Positions 42,034 to 50,311 of a stretch of DNA of 64,000 nucleotides are shown here, piece after piece. Position 1 is the first letter of the stretch, and each line of letters begins with the position of its first letter. The translations under genes were made by a program, and so were the position numbers. The notes beneath the pieces are model-generated. The model saw only the letters and a list, made by a program, of their open reading frames with translations. It ran no database searches and had not been told where the DNA came from. The DNA is from Dyella_B humi (GTDB lineage Bacteria; Pseudomonadota; Gammaproteobacteria; Xanthomonadales; Rhodanobacteraceae), in assembly GCF_044904605.1 (NCBI RefSeq), contig NZ_JADIKI010000021.1:744001-808000 (forward strand), read 5' to 3'.

Positions 42034-43641
42034 TCAGTCATGTTGCAAATCGCGCAGACGGAAACCGGTGGCAAACAGCACTGCAACGTACGTCGCGCCG
42101 CCTCCGCCGACCAGCACGGCCAATCGCCAGACGCGTCCGATCACCTGCAACTGCGTCCAGTCCGGCCAATACCAGCGCCCCAGTAACAGCATCGCTACCA
42201 TCGCCGCGCAGGCCAGCGCGAGCCGCGTCAGATGACGTCCCCAACCCGGCTGTTGCTGATAGATATCCGCCCGCCGCAGCCAGCGCCACAGGAGCGCCAG
42301 ATTGATGTAACTGGCCACCGCGCTGGCCATGCCCAACGCCAGATGTAAACCAGGAACCTTTGACAAACCATCGAGCAACGGCCCGGCCTTCAGTCCGGGC
42401 GGCGCCCATAGCGCATACAACGCGTACAGAAACACGCCGTTGAGCAGCATGTTGGAAAGCAGTGACGCCACGCCGGCACGCACCGGTGTACGCGTGTCCT
42501 TGCGCGCATAGAACGCCGGCAACAGCACCTTCACCAGCGCATAGGCGGGCACGCCGAAGCTCAATGCCGTGACCGACAGCGTAGCCATGCGTGTATCGAA
42601 CGGGCGGAACTGGCCGTTCTGGAACAACGTGGCGACTAATGGCTGCGCCAGCAGCATCAAGCCGAACATCGCCGGCATCGCGATCAGCAGCGTGGTGCGC
42701 AAGCCCCAATCCAATGCTTTCGAGAAACCTTCGTGATCGGTCGCCACGTGATGGCGCGACAACGAAGGCAGGATCACCGTACCCAACGCCACGCCGAATA
42801 CGCCCAGCGGCAATTCGAGAAAACGATCGGCCTGCGACAGCCAGGTCTGCGAACCGGAAATCAGCAGCGAGGCGATCACCGTGTCGAACAATAGATTGAT
42901 CTGCGACACCGACGAACCGAACAGCGTCGGCACCATCTGCTGCATGATCCGCCGCACCGGTGGATGGCTCCAACCCCAGCGCGGCCATGTCAGCAGATCC
43001 AGTTGGCGCAGCGCCGGCAGCTGAAACAGCACCTGCAGAATGCCTGCCGCAAACACCGCCCAGCCCAGCGCCAAGATCGGTGTCTGCAAGCGCCGCGACA
43101 GCCACCACGCACCGGCGATCATGCATAGGTTGAGAATCACCGGCGTCAACGCCGGCAGGCCGAAGCGATGGAAGCTGTTGAGTGCGCCACCCGCCAGCGC
43201 GGTTAGCGAAACGAACAACAGGAACGGAAACGTGAGCCGCAGGAGCTCCACCGTGAGTGTGAACTTGTGCTGCTCCGCCACCGCCCCTGGCGTAAACACC
43301 GTGGCCACCTGCGGCGCGAACAGCACGCATAGTGCCGTCACCACCAGCAGCACCCCGCCCAACGTGCCGGCCACGCGCGACATCAGTTCCTTCAGCTCGG
43401 CATGCGTGCCCTTCTCCTTCACCTCCGTGAATACCGGCACGAAGGCGGTGGAAAACGAACCTTCCGCGAACATGCGGCGCATGAAGTTGGGAATGCGGAA
43501 CGCCACCCAGAACGCGTCGGTGGCCACGTTGGCGCCGAACACGTGACTGATCGAGATATCCCTGAGCAGCCCCAGTACGCGCGAAACCATGGTCATGCTG
43601 CTAAACGAGAGAAGCCCGCGTAACATGCTGGGGGATTTCAT
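42034..43641 (-). CDS. murJ: Lipid II flippase MurJ
   Basis: A MOP-superfamily flippase of 535 residues with about 14 membrane helices. The N-terminus MLRGLLSFSSMTMVSRVLGLLRDISISHVFGAN, then AFWVAFRIPNFMRRMFAEGSFSTAFVPVF, is highly conserved in MurJ and includes the Arg residues essential for lipid II transport. The ATG at 43641 is chosen; 43 upstream open codons run into the divergent promoter region. It diverges from rpsT. Confidence 0.96.
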   Translation of the reverse strand: MKSPSMLRGLLSFSSMTMVSRVLGLLRDISISHVFGANVATDAFWVAFRIPNFMRRMFAEGSFSTAFVPVFTEVKEKGTHAELKELMSRVAGTLGGVLLVVTALCVLFAPQVATVFTPGAVAEQHKFTLTVELLRLTFPFLLFVSLTALAGGALNSFHRFGLPALTPVILNLCMIAGAWWLSRRLQTPILALGWAVFAAGILQVLFQLPALRQLDLLTWPRWGWSHPPVRRIMQQMVPTLFGSSVSQINLLFDTVIASLLISGSQTWLSQADRFLELPLGVFGVALGTVILPSLSRHHVATDHEGFSKALDWGLRTTLLIAMPAMFGLMLLAQPLVATLFQNGQFRPFDTRMATLSVTALSFGVPAYALVKVLLPAFYARKDTRTPVRAGVASLLSNMLLNGVFLYALYALWAPPGLKAGPLLDGLSKVPGLHLALGMASAVASYINLALLWRWLRRADIYQQQPGWGRHLTRLALACAAMVAMLLLGRWYWPDWTQLQVIGRVWRLAVLVGGGGATYVAVLFATGFRLRDLQHD

Positions 43642-43755
43642 GTGTGGGGCGGGGTCCTGAGCCAAACGGTGCGTAGTTTGGCAGTAGTGCACGGGCCGCG
43701 AAAACGCGTCACACTCTCCTTGAGGAAAGGGGATAAAGGCGAGAACCCTAACCAC

Positions 43756-43784
43756 TTGACCTATCGGCAAATTGACGTCATAAT
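43756..43784 (+). promoter_or_regulatory. Sigma-70 promoter of rpsT
   Basis: TTGACC (43756-43761) and CATAAT (43779-43784) are separated by 17 bases, 44 bases upstream of the rpsT start codon. Confidence 0.75.
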
Positions 43785-43827
43785 TGCCGCCTTTTTCCAG
43801 CCCTATATTTCATTTCGGAGTTCTACC

Positions 43828-44091
43828 TTGGCTAACATCAAGTCCGCGAAGAAGCGTGCGCGCCAGTCCGAGCAGCGCCGCCTGCGCAACGTCAGCGCCC
43901 GTTCCATGGTGCGCAGCGCCCTCCGTAAGGTCGTCAAGGCCATCGAAGCCAAGGACAAGGCCGGCGCCGTAGCCGCCTTTGCCGTTGCCCAGCCGGTGAT
44001 GGATCGCTACGCCGCCCGCGGTCTGATCCACAAGAACAAGGCCGCTCGCCACAAGAGCCGCCTGAATGCCAAGATTCACGAGCTGGCCTAA
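43828..44091 (+). CDS. rpsT: 30S ribosomal protein S20
   Basis: 87 residues, beginning ANIKSAKKRARQSEQRRLRN after the start. The start codon is TTG (43828), set by the conserved protein N-terminus and the CGGAG ribosome-binding site at 43816-43820. E. coli rpsT also uses UUG, which makes translation sensitive to S20 feedback. Open sequence upstream lacks similarity. A strong terminator follows. Confidence 0.97.
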   Translation: MANIKSAKKRARQSEQRRLRNVSARSMVRSALRKVVKAIEAKDKAGAVAAFAVAQPVMDRYAARGLIHKNKAARHKSRLNAKIHELA

Positions 44092-44120
44092 GGCCGAGCA
44101 AGCATAAGGGTTGGTGAAAA

Positions 44121-44147
44121 AGCCGGCGGAAGCGCCGGCTTTTTTTC
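44121..44147 (+). terminator. Intrinsic terminator of rpsT
   Basis: An 8-bp GC-rich stem (AGCCGGCG/CGCCGGCT) with a GAAG loop is followed by six T residues. Confidence 0.95.
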
Positions 44148-44186
44148 GTGCGTGGGATTTACTTCCCTCTCCTACTGGGACAGGGG

Positions 44187-44915
44187 TTAGCCGGCAAGCT
44201 GCGCCTTCATCGCCCGCACCTCTTCCGCGCTGCTCTGCTCGATATCCGGCGCCAGATCCTGCAACGCCGGATTGAGATACCGCATCGAGGACTTCAACAC
44301 CGTACGCGCCGAGCCATGGAACTCATGCGCTCCAGTAAGCCGTGCGATTTCAGCCAGATTGCCGGAACGAATTCCTGCCCCGGCCATCACACTGATCCGG
44401 TCGCGAGCTTGCTTCACCAGCCCAGCAATGACCTGTGCACCCGCAAGTGCATTCGCGCATCCGCCCGAGGTGAGCACACGCTCGCAGCCGAGCGCAATGA
44501 TGTCTTCCAGCGAACGGTTCAAATCCGCACTCGCATCGATCGCGCGATGAAAGGTCACACCCAGCGCGCCGGCTGTTTTCACTAACTGGCGACAACGTGG
44601 ATCGATAGTGCCGTCAGCATCCAGCGCGCCAATCACCACGCCATCGCAGCCCACGCGCTCGCAAGTTTCCACATCGCGCCGCATGATCTCGAATTCGGTA
44701 TCGCTATAAAGAAAATCGCCACCGCGCGGACGAATCAGCACGTACACCGGGATGCGCACGCGATCGCGCACCAGCGCAAGCGTTCCGTATGACGGCGTGA
44801 TACCGCCCTCGGCTAGACTGCCGCAGAGTTCCACGCGATCGGCGCCGCCTTCCTGCGCAGCTATGGCCGACGCGAGCGAGCCGGCTGCGATTTCAAGCAA
44901 GGGTTGTTGTGTCAT
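44187..44915 (-). CDS. cutC: CutC family protein
   Basis: 242 residues in a TIM-barrel fold. LEIAAGSLASAIAAQEGGADRVELCGSLAEGGITPSYG at the N-terminus, PRGGDFLYSDTE near residue 62 and TFHRAIDAS near 120 are CutC signatures. The family was linked to copper homeostasis in E. coli, but that role is disputed. The ATG shares one base with the preceding asparaginase stop (TGATG), so the two are translationally coupled. A longer upstream frame lies inside that gene. Confidence 0.93.
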   Translation of the reverse strand: MTQQPLLEIAAGSLASAIAAQEGGADRVELCGSLAEGGITPSYGTLALVRDRVRIPVYVLIRPRGGDFLYSDTEFEIMRRDVETCERVGCDGVVIGALDADGTIDPRCRQLVKTAGALGVTFHRAIDASADLNRSLEDIIALGCERVLTSGGCANALAGAQVIAGLVKQARDRISVMAGAGIRSGNLAEIARLTGAHEFHGSARTVLKSSMRYLNPALQDLAPDIEQSSAEEVRAMKAQLAG

Positions 44916-45973
44916 CAGGAATACGTCGTCTGATAAACGCTGGGCGAGGCCAGCAAGCGATCTTGTTGCTGCGCGTCGCACACCGCATAGGTGAAACCTT
45001 TCTGGATGGCGTAGGCACCGCACTCGCCATCGCGCCGCAGAGCAAGAAACCCTACCTGCAATTCCTTCGCTGCATCCGGGCGCTTCTTCACGATGCGGCG
45101 CACGGCTTCCTCGCAGGCTTCTTGCGGGCTGCGCCCCTGCCGCATCAGCTCCACAACCAGGAAGCTGCCGGCATTACGGATCACTTCCTCGCCTACACCG
45201 GTGGAGGTGGCGCCGCCCACTTCGTTGTCTACGTACAGACCTGCGCCAATGATCGGGCTATCGCCCACGCGGCCATGCAGCTTCCACGCCATGCCGCTGG
45301 TGGTGCATGCACCGGCCAGCCGGCCGTTGGCATCGACCGCCAGCATGCCGATGGTGTCGTGATTGTTCTTGCCGCCCGGCATGCCCACGCTTTGCAGGCT
45401 GCGGTGATAATCGCTGTTCTCGCTATTGGCCACCGGCTTGTACTTGGACTGCTTCAGCCATTCGTGCCAAGCCTTTTCCGATTCGGGCGTGAGCAGTTCT
45501 TCTTTCTTGAAGCCCTGCTGCAGCGCGAACTCCAAGGCACCGTCGCCGACCAGCAGCACGTGCGGCGTGTTCTCCATCACCTTGCGCGCGACGTTGATCG
45601 GATGAGCGATATGTTCCAGCGCCGCCACCGCCCCACAGCGACCATCGCCGTCCATGATGCTGGCATCTAGCGTCACCTTGCCATCGCGATCCGGATAACC
45701 CGCGCGGCCCACGCTGTGATTGTTGAGATCCGACTCGGGCACCATCGCGCCCTTCTCCACTGCATCCAAGGGCTTGCCGCCCTTACCGAGTACCACCCAC
45801 GCCGCCTGATTAGCAGGCACACCGAAATCCCAGGTGGAGACGACGCGTGCGCCGACGTTACCGGGAACGCTACCGGCCAGGGTTGCGGCGCTGCGCGACA
45901 ATTTGGGCAGGGCCAGGGCGGACGTTGCGAACAACGTGGTTTTTAGAAAGTTACGGCGATCGGTCATGGGCAT
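44915..45973 (-). CDS. N4-(beta-N-acetylglucosaminyl)-L-asparaginase-like Ntn hydrolase with Tat signal
   Basis: 352 residues. A twin-arginine signal (DRRNFLKTTLFATSALALP, residues 5-23) sends it folded to the periplasm. The mature protein is a glycosylasparaginase: autocleavage should occur before Thr207 in NNHDTIGM, which becomes the catalytic nucleophile, and GRVGDSPIIGAGLYVDNEVGGATSTG near residue 240 binds substrate. The enzyme cleaves the GlcNAc-Asn bond. ATG at 45973 or 45967 are both possible. It is coupled to cutC. Confidence 0.93.
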   Translation of the reverse strand: MPMTDRRNFLKTTLFATSALALPKLSRSAATLAGSVPGNVGARVVSTWDFGVPANQAAWVVLGKGGKPLDAVEKGAMVPESDLNNHSVGRAGYPDRDGKVTLDASIMDGDGRCGAVAALEHIAHPINVARKVMENTPHVLLVGDGALEFALQQGFKKEELLTPESEKAWHEWLKQSKYKPVANSENSDYHRSLQSVGMPGGKNNHDTIGMLAVDANGRLAGACTTSGMAWKLHGRVGDSPIIGAGLYVDNEVGGATSTGVGEEVIRNAGSFLVVELMRQGRSPQEACEEAVRRIVKKRPDAAKELQVGFLALRRDGECGAYAIQKGFTYAVCDAQQQDRLLASPSVYQTTYS

Positions 45974-46066
45974 CTCCGATGTAGCAGTGCTGGATGATGC
46001 CGGATAAATGGGTACATGTGCACCGTGCGGTGTCACCTCTTGGGCAAAGCGCCATATTTCCGAGCC

Positions 46067-46092
46067 GTCATTCCGACGAAGGCCGAAATGAC
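46067..46092. repeat. Degenerate palindromic repeat beside the jetD stub
   Basis: GTCATTCCG and CGAAATGAC form an 8-of-9 inverted repeat, a decayed member of the CATTCCCGC family. It lies between the truncated jetD and the asparaginase gene. Confidence 0.6.
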
Positions 46093-46184
46093 AACAAGGC
46101 AAGACTTGATATCGCACCAGCCGAGATATTTAGGCAGAGCAAGCGTTTACTACGCGATGCATACCCAATTCCAAGCAATACGCT

Positions 46185-46250
46185 TCAGTTGCGGCGCTGG
46201 TTTTTCCAGCGCGCATCCAGTCGCTTGCGCAGTTCTTCAGGCGCCCGCAT
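46185..46250 (-). pseudogene. jetD: Truncated jetD (Wadjet nuclease) N-terminal stub, 21 codons
   Basis: An ATG inside the last codons of jetC opens a short frame, MRAPEELRKRLDARWKNQRRN, that stops after 21 residues. The pattern P-E-E-L-R-x-R-L-x-x-R-W fits the start of JetD (DUF3322/DUF2220, the TOPRIM-like nuclease subunit), which normally overlaps jetC in exactly this way and is about 380-400 residues long. None of the three frames between here and the asparaginase gene continues the protein. The rest of jetD appears deleted. The identification rests on a short match plus operon position. Confidence 0.7.
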
Positions 46251-49200
46251 CAGCCTGTGCCTGGCGCGCTTTCTCCGGCAAAGCCAATCGCTTGTTGTCT
46301 TTGTCGTATTCGATCAGCAGCACGCCTGAAGAGTGTCGGCCGGAGATGTCGACGAAGCACGCGCCGCCGATAAACGGCTCCAACGTCATCACCGATTTTA
46401 GCGGCGTGGCCACCACCATCTGGAAGCCGAAGTTATCGAAGATGTTCATCGCCAGCGCGGTGAATTCGTTGTCGGCTTTGTCGAAGGCTTCGTCGAGCAC
46501 GACCGGCGCGTAGCGCGGCAGATGACCGTCGTCGCCGCCGAGCTGGTAGCGCAACGCAGCGGCAAGGCACGTGGTCGCCAGCTTCTGGCGTTGTCCGCCG
46601 GATTTGCCGGCGCCGCTGCGATACACCTCCACTGTGTCCTGCGTGTTGGCGTCCTTTTCCACGCCCACGAACTCCACGTGCTGACGTACATCCAGCACCT
46701 GTTCGCGCCAGCGCTTGTGCTCGGGATCGTCGGCGGCGAGCTTGGCCACCAGTTGGCGCAGCACAGCGAATTGCGACTCGGCGCGTTCGCGATCTTCGGT
46801 CTGGTGATGCGAGAGCACTTCGCGCAATTGCAACTGGAATTCGCGCACTTCCGGCAGGTTGCGGTCAGCAAGGTCGATCTGCAGAAGGGTGCCGCGGTTG
46901 AATGGCACGCGCTCAAGGCTTTCGTTCACCTCGTCCATGCGCTGACCGATCGACTTGCGCGCCTCGGTCATGTGTTTCTGCAGCACCAGAAGGTTCTGCT
47001 TGCTCTGGCTTTGCAGCAGTTCGAAGAAGCGCGCCTCATGCTTGGGCAAGCCGTCCAGTTCCAATCGGCGCAATCGCGAGAGAAAGCCTTCCACCGAATC
47101 CATGTTGGGCGTGAAATCGGCACTGTCTTGCGGCCATTTGCGACAAAACGTGCGGAAGCATTCCTCGACTGCCTGCACCAGCGCGTTGTCCTGCTGCGCG
47201 TGCTCTGCCAGTGCCACACTCAGGCCATCCTTGACCTGATTGATCTGGCGATCGAGGTTGTCCAGCATCAGCGGGGGATGTGCCGGCAAACGAGTTGCCA
47301 AGGCGTCCGTCTGTGCAGCCGAAAGCGTCATCGCCAGGGCCAGCGGCCGGCAGGATTCACGCTGCTTGTTGAAACCGTTCCGCTCGCGTTCCAGCGACAG
47401 GCGTTCGGCGGATGCATCTTCCAGGGTATTGGCTGCACGTCCACGCGCGATGCGCTCGGTATCCAACTGCCGCATGATTTCCTGCAGTGTGGCGTCGCCG
47501 GCGCGCAATTGCTGCAATTGGTTTTCGATATCGCCCAGGCGGCGCAGCTTGGGTGCTACATCGATCTCTTCCCATTCCAGATTGGCCAGCTGCGAAGCGG
47601 CAAGACGGCGATCGCCATCGGCATCGCGTTCGGCCTTAAGCCGATCCAACTCGGCGGCGCTTTGCGCGATTGCTTGAGCCAGCTCCTGCCCTTCGCGCTC
47701 GAACAGCGCCAGCTTGTCGCGATTGTCGAAACCCAGCACCCAGTTGCGACGATCGTCCACCGCACGACGGTCGTCTTTTTCGTGGCGGTCGCCGCCATGC
47801 TTCACCAAGCCTTCGCGGGTGATGGCACGATCAGCGTTGCGAAGGGCGGCAGGCGAATCCACGCAGGCGTAATCGAAGCGTCGCTCCAACTCATGGGTCA
47901 GCCAGTCGCGATGCGCGTGGTCGCGGATATCCAGCCGGTGTACCAACGAACGGGATTCGGGCCTGCGATTGCCGAGCGCATCGACGCGGCTGACGCGGTA
48001 ATACACCAGCTTGCCGCCCAGATGCGTCTTGTTGACCCAGTTGGACACCTCGGCGTAGTGACGCTCGTCCACCAGCAGCGACAAGGCGAAACCGTGCAAC
48101 ACGCGCTCGATCGCGCCACGCCATGCTGTGTGTTCGGATTTCACCTGCAGCAGCTCGCCTACGAACGGCAGCGTGTTCTCGGACCAGCCGAGTTCGTTGC
48201 ACAGACGTGCGCGCATCGCCTGAATTGGCGCCGGAATATTGGAGGGATTGCGCTTGAGCGCTTCGATTTCGGCACGCACCGCGCCAAAACGCTGACTGGC
48301 CTGGTCACGTTCGCGCTTGAACACATCCATGCGCTCTTCCAGGCTGGCGGCGCGGTCGCGCGCGCCGTCCAGCAATTCGCGCGAGCGGCCGACGATCTCG
48401 GCGAAGCCTTGTGCGGTGGAAGGTACGATCCAGCCCAGTTCGCCGCAGGCGCGTTCGGCCTTGTCGCGGCGCTTCATGCGCTCGTCGCGTTCGCGCGCGA
48501 CCTGTTCGTGTTCGCGCTCGAGCTGATCGATCAGGTCGCCGCCCTGCTCGCGACGCTGCTGTTCCAGATCGGCCAGATGGCGGTCATGATTTTCCAGAGT
48601 CTGGCGGCGCTGCGCGATTTCGCCTTCCAGCGCCACGTCGCGTATCTTGAGTTCAGCCAGCCGTTCGTCCAGCAGCACTAACCGGCGCTGCTCGCGCCAG
48701 GTATCCACGCACAGGTGCAGCTCGCGCAACGTGCTTATTTCTCGCCGCAACTTCAACAGGTTTTCGTGCGCGATGCGCGCGGGCACCAGCGTGTCGACCT
48801 GTTCGCGCGCGATCACTACCGCCTTGTGTGCAGCATCCAGTTCGCCGAAGTCGGTCACCAGGCGATTAGCGGCGGCGAAGGTTTCCGGCTCATCCAGCAT
48901 GAAGCCGCGCAGGAAGGTGTTCAGATCGCCCAGGTTCTTCGCCGACTGCGTCTTGTGCAGCAGCTTGAGCGCCATCTCGTTCTGGATGCCGAGCAGACGG
49001 CGGAAGCGTTCCGCGTAGCCGGCGAAGGTGTCGAAATGATGCACGTCCTCGCCGAAGCGCGCCTTGAGCTTGCGCAGGTCAAGGTCGAAGCCTTGCAACT
49101 CGCTGGCGACGTCGAACCCTCGCTCGCACACCATGTAATGCTTTTTCACGTCCGCCGCGGTCGAGCCGTTGCCGGCGATCCAAAACAGCCGGATCAGGCT

Positions 49201-49647
49201 AACCGTTTCGCCCTGTGCATTGCGGTACTCCAGCACCAGCGCAGACCACGTACTGCCCTTGCGCAGGTACTGCGTGGCGATTTCACCGGATTCGCCGTCG
49301 TGCTGATCAGCCCACGCGCCACGCACGTAAGAAGCCAGGCTGCGATCGCGGCCGCTGCGCTCGGCCTCGCGCGCGGCGGCATTGAAGTCCACTAGGTTGG
49401 GTGGTACCAGCAGCGCCGACATCGCGTCGAGCAAGGTCGATTTGCCCGAGCCGGAGCGGCCCACGAACAGGAAGCCGCGCTCGGCGATGGGAACGTCCAC
49501 CAAGCCGTTGAAAGTTCCCCAGTTGAGCACCTGCAGGCGCCGCATGCGGAACTGTTCCTCGCGCGGATCGGGCAGGTCAGACATGAACAACGTGGGCGTC
49601 GTATCGCGCTTGGCCTGCTTGCGCGCCGCCTTGGGTTTAGCGTTCAT
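46237..49647 (-). CDS. jetC: Wadjet SMC-like ATPase JetC
   Basis: A MukB/SMC-type motor of 1136 residues. Walker A is VGRSGSGKST at residues 62-71. A long coiled coil follows (about 290-480 and 640-920) with a hinge-like region in the middle (GELLQVKSEHTAWRGAIERVLHGFALSLLV, near 510-540). The ABC signature KSGGQRQKLATT starts at residue 1015 and Walker B is PVVLDEAFDKAD near 1046, so the ATPase looks intact. In Wadjet, JetABC extrudes plasmid loops and JetD cuts. The ATG at 49647 is preferred over 49671 because AGAGG precedes it. It overlaps jetB by 11 bases. Confidence 0.92.
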   Translation of the reverse strand: MNAKPKAARKQAKRDTTPTLFMSDLPDPREEQFRMRRLQVLNWGTFNGLVDVPIAERGFLFVGRSGSGKSTLLDAMSALLVPPNLVDFNAAAREAERSGRDRSLASYVRGAWADQHDGESGEIATQYLRKGSTWSALVLEYRNAQGETVSLIRLFWIAGNGSTAADVKKHYMVCERGFDVASELQGFDLDLRKLKARFGEDVHHFDTFAGYAERFRRLLGIQNEMALKLLHKTQSAKNLGDLNTFLRGFMLDEPETFAAANRLVTDFGELDAAHKAVVIAREQVDTLVPARIAHENLLKLRREISTLRELHLCVDTWREQRRLVLLDERLAELKIRDVALEGEIAQRRQTLENHDRHLADLEQQRREQGGDLIDQLEREHEQVARERDERMKRRDKAERACGELGWIVPSTAQGFAEIVGRSRELLDGARDRAASLEERMDVFKRERDQASQRFGAVRAEIEALKRNPSNIPAPIQAMRARLCNELGWSENTLPFVGELLQVKSEHTAWRGAIERVLHGFALSLLVDERHYAEVSNWVNKTHLGGKLVYYRVSRVDALGNRRPESRSLVHRLDIRDHAHRDWLTHELERRFDYACVDSPAALRNADRAITREGLVKHGGDRHEKDDRRAVDDRRNWVLGFDNRDKLALFEREGQELAQAIAQSAAELDRLKAERDADGDRRLAASQLANLEWEEIDVAPKLRRLGDIENQLQQLRAGDATLQEIMRQLDTERIARGRAANTLEDASAERLSLERERNGFNKQRESCRPLALAMTLSAAQTDALATRLPAHPPLMLDNLDRQINQVKDGLSVALAEHAQQDNALVQAVEECFRTFCRKWPQDSADFTPNMDSVEGFLSRLRRLELDGLPKHEARFFELLQSQSKQNLLVLQKHMTEARKSIGQRMDEVNESLERVPFNRGTLLQIDLADRNLPEVREFQLQLREVLSHHQTEDRERAESQFAVLRQLVAKLAADDPEHKRWREQVLDVRQHVEFVGVEKDANTQDTVEVYRSGAGKSGGQRQKLATTCLAAALRYQLGGDDGHLPRYAPVVLDEAFDKADNEFTALAMNIFDNFGFQMVVATPLKSVMTLEPFIGGACFVDISGRHSSGVLLIEYDKDNKRLALPEKARQAQADAGA

Positions 49648-50311
49648 CCGCAACCTCTTTGGCGACTTCATCTGTCTCGCGCAGCTGGCGGTAGATCTGC
49701 GCCAAGGCCTGCACGTCTTCGGCGGAGAACAGCAGTTTCAATGCCGGCGACACTTCGTAGCGATCCTCGCTACCGCGCAGTTTTTCCAGCACGTGGTTTT
49801 CCTTCATCTTGCCGATGGACGCCGCCACACGCTTGTTGAAGCCCGCGCGATCGGTGGAGAGATTTTTCTCGTACACCGACAAGGCGTCCACCAGCGTGCT
49901 TTCCTCTACCACTGCGCGATGGCCTTGCGCATCGGCTTCGGCCAATTGCTGACGCAAGTGCAACAGCAACACCGAATCGATGAACGTGAGCGGCGAGGAA
50001 CGCAGCAGCACCGGCGTTTCCAGTTCGCCAGTATCAGCCTGGCGCGTGAAAGCCACGCCGGCATCGCGGTCGAGCACCAGCTCCAGGAACAGATCGTTGA
50101 GATGCGAGCGGAGCTGCGCTTCGTAGCGCAGTACAGCCGGCCACAGCTGGCTGTGCCGTCCTTGATCGACGCTGGGACCACTCAGCAACTGACAGAGCGC
50201 GCGGCGCGCATCCAGCGGCAGAGTGCCGGCGTCGCCATCGAACAGGCTGTCGTGCTTCGAGGGTTTCGGCGCCGGCTCGATGGCCAGCGGTTCGTCTTCA
50301 AGCAAATTCAT
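49637..50311 (-). CDS. jetB: Wadjet subunit JetB (DUF4194)
   Basis: A 224-residue KITE/MukE-like winged-helix protein. DUF4194 features are RRALCQLLSGPSVDQGRHSQLWPAVLRYEAQLRSHLNDLFLELVLDRDAGVAF (about 37-90), SSPLTFIDSVLLLHLRQQL near 105, and a C-terminal winged helix (FNKRVAASIGKMKENHVLEKLRGSEDRYEVSPAL). It binds the JetA kleisin and the JetC heads. The start overlaps the jetA end by 14 bases and its end overlaps jetC. Confidence 0.9.
   Translation of the reverse strand: MNLLEDEPLAIEPAPKPSKHDSLFDGDAGTLPLDARRALCQLLSGPSVDQGRHSQLWPAVLRYEAQLRSHLNDLFLELVLDRDAGVAFTRQADTGELETPVLLRSSPLTFIDSVLLLHLRQQLAEADAQGHRAVVEESTLVDALSVYEKNLSTDRAGFNKRVAASIGKMKENHVLEKLRGSEDRYEVSPALKLLFSAEDVQALAQIYRQLRETDEVAKEVADER

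Noticed and set aside
45974..46184. Frameshifted continuation of jetD downstream of the stub
   Set aside because: All three minus-strand frames were read. They are broken or give sequence without JetD-like pattern, and the stretch includes a palindromic repeat, so a deletion is more likely than a single frameshift.
46522..48681. 719-codon open frame on the plus strand opposite jetC
   Set aside because: It is a mirror frame produced by the high GC third-position bias of jetC. It has no family motifs, and the minus strand carries all conserved ATPase motifs.
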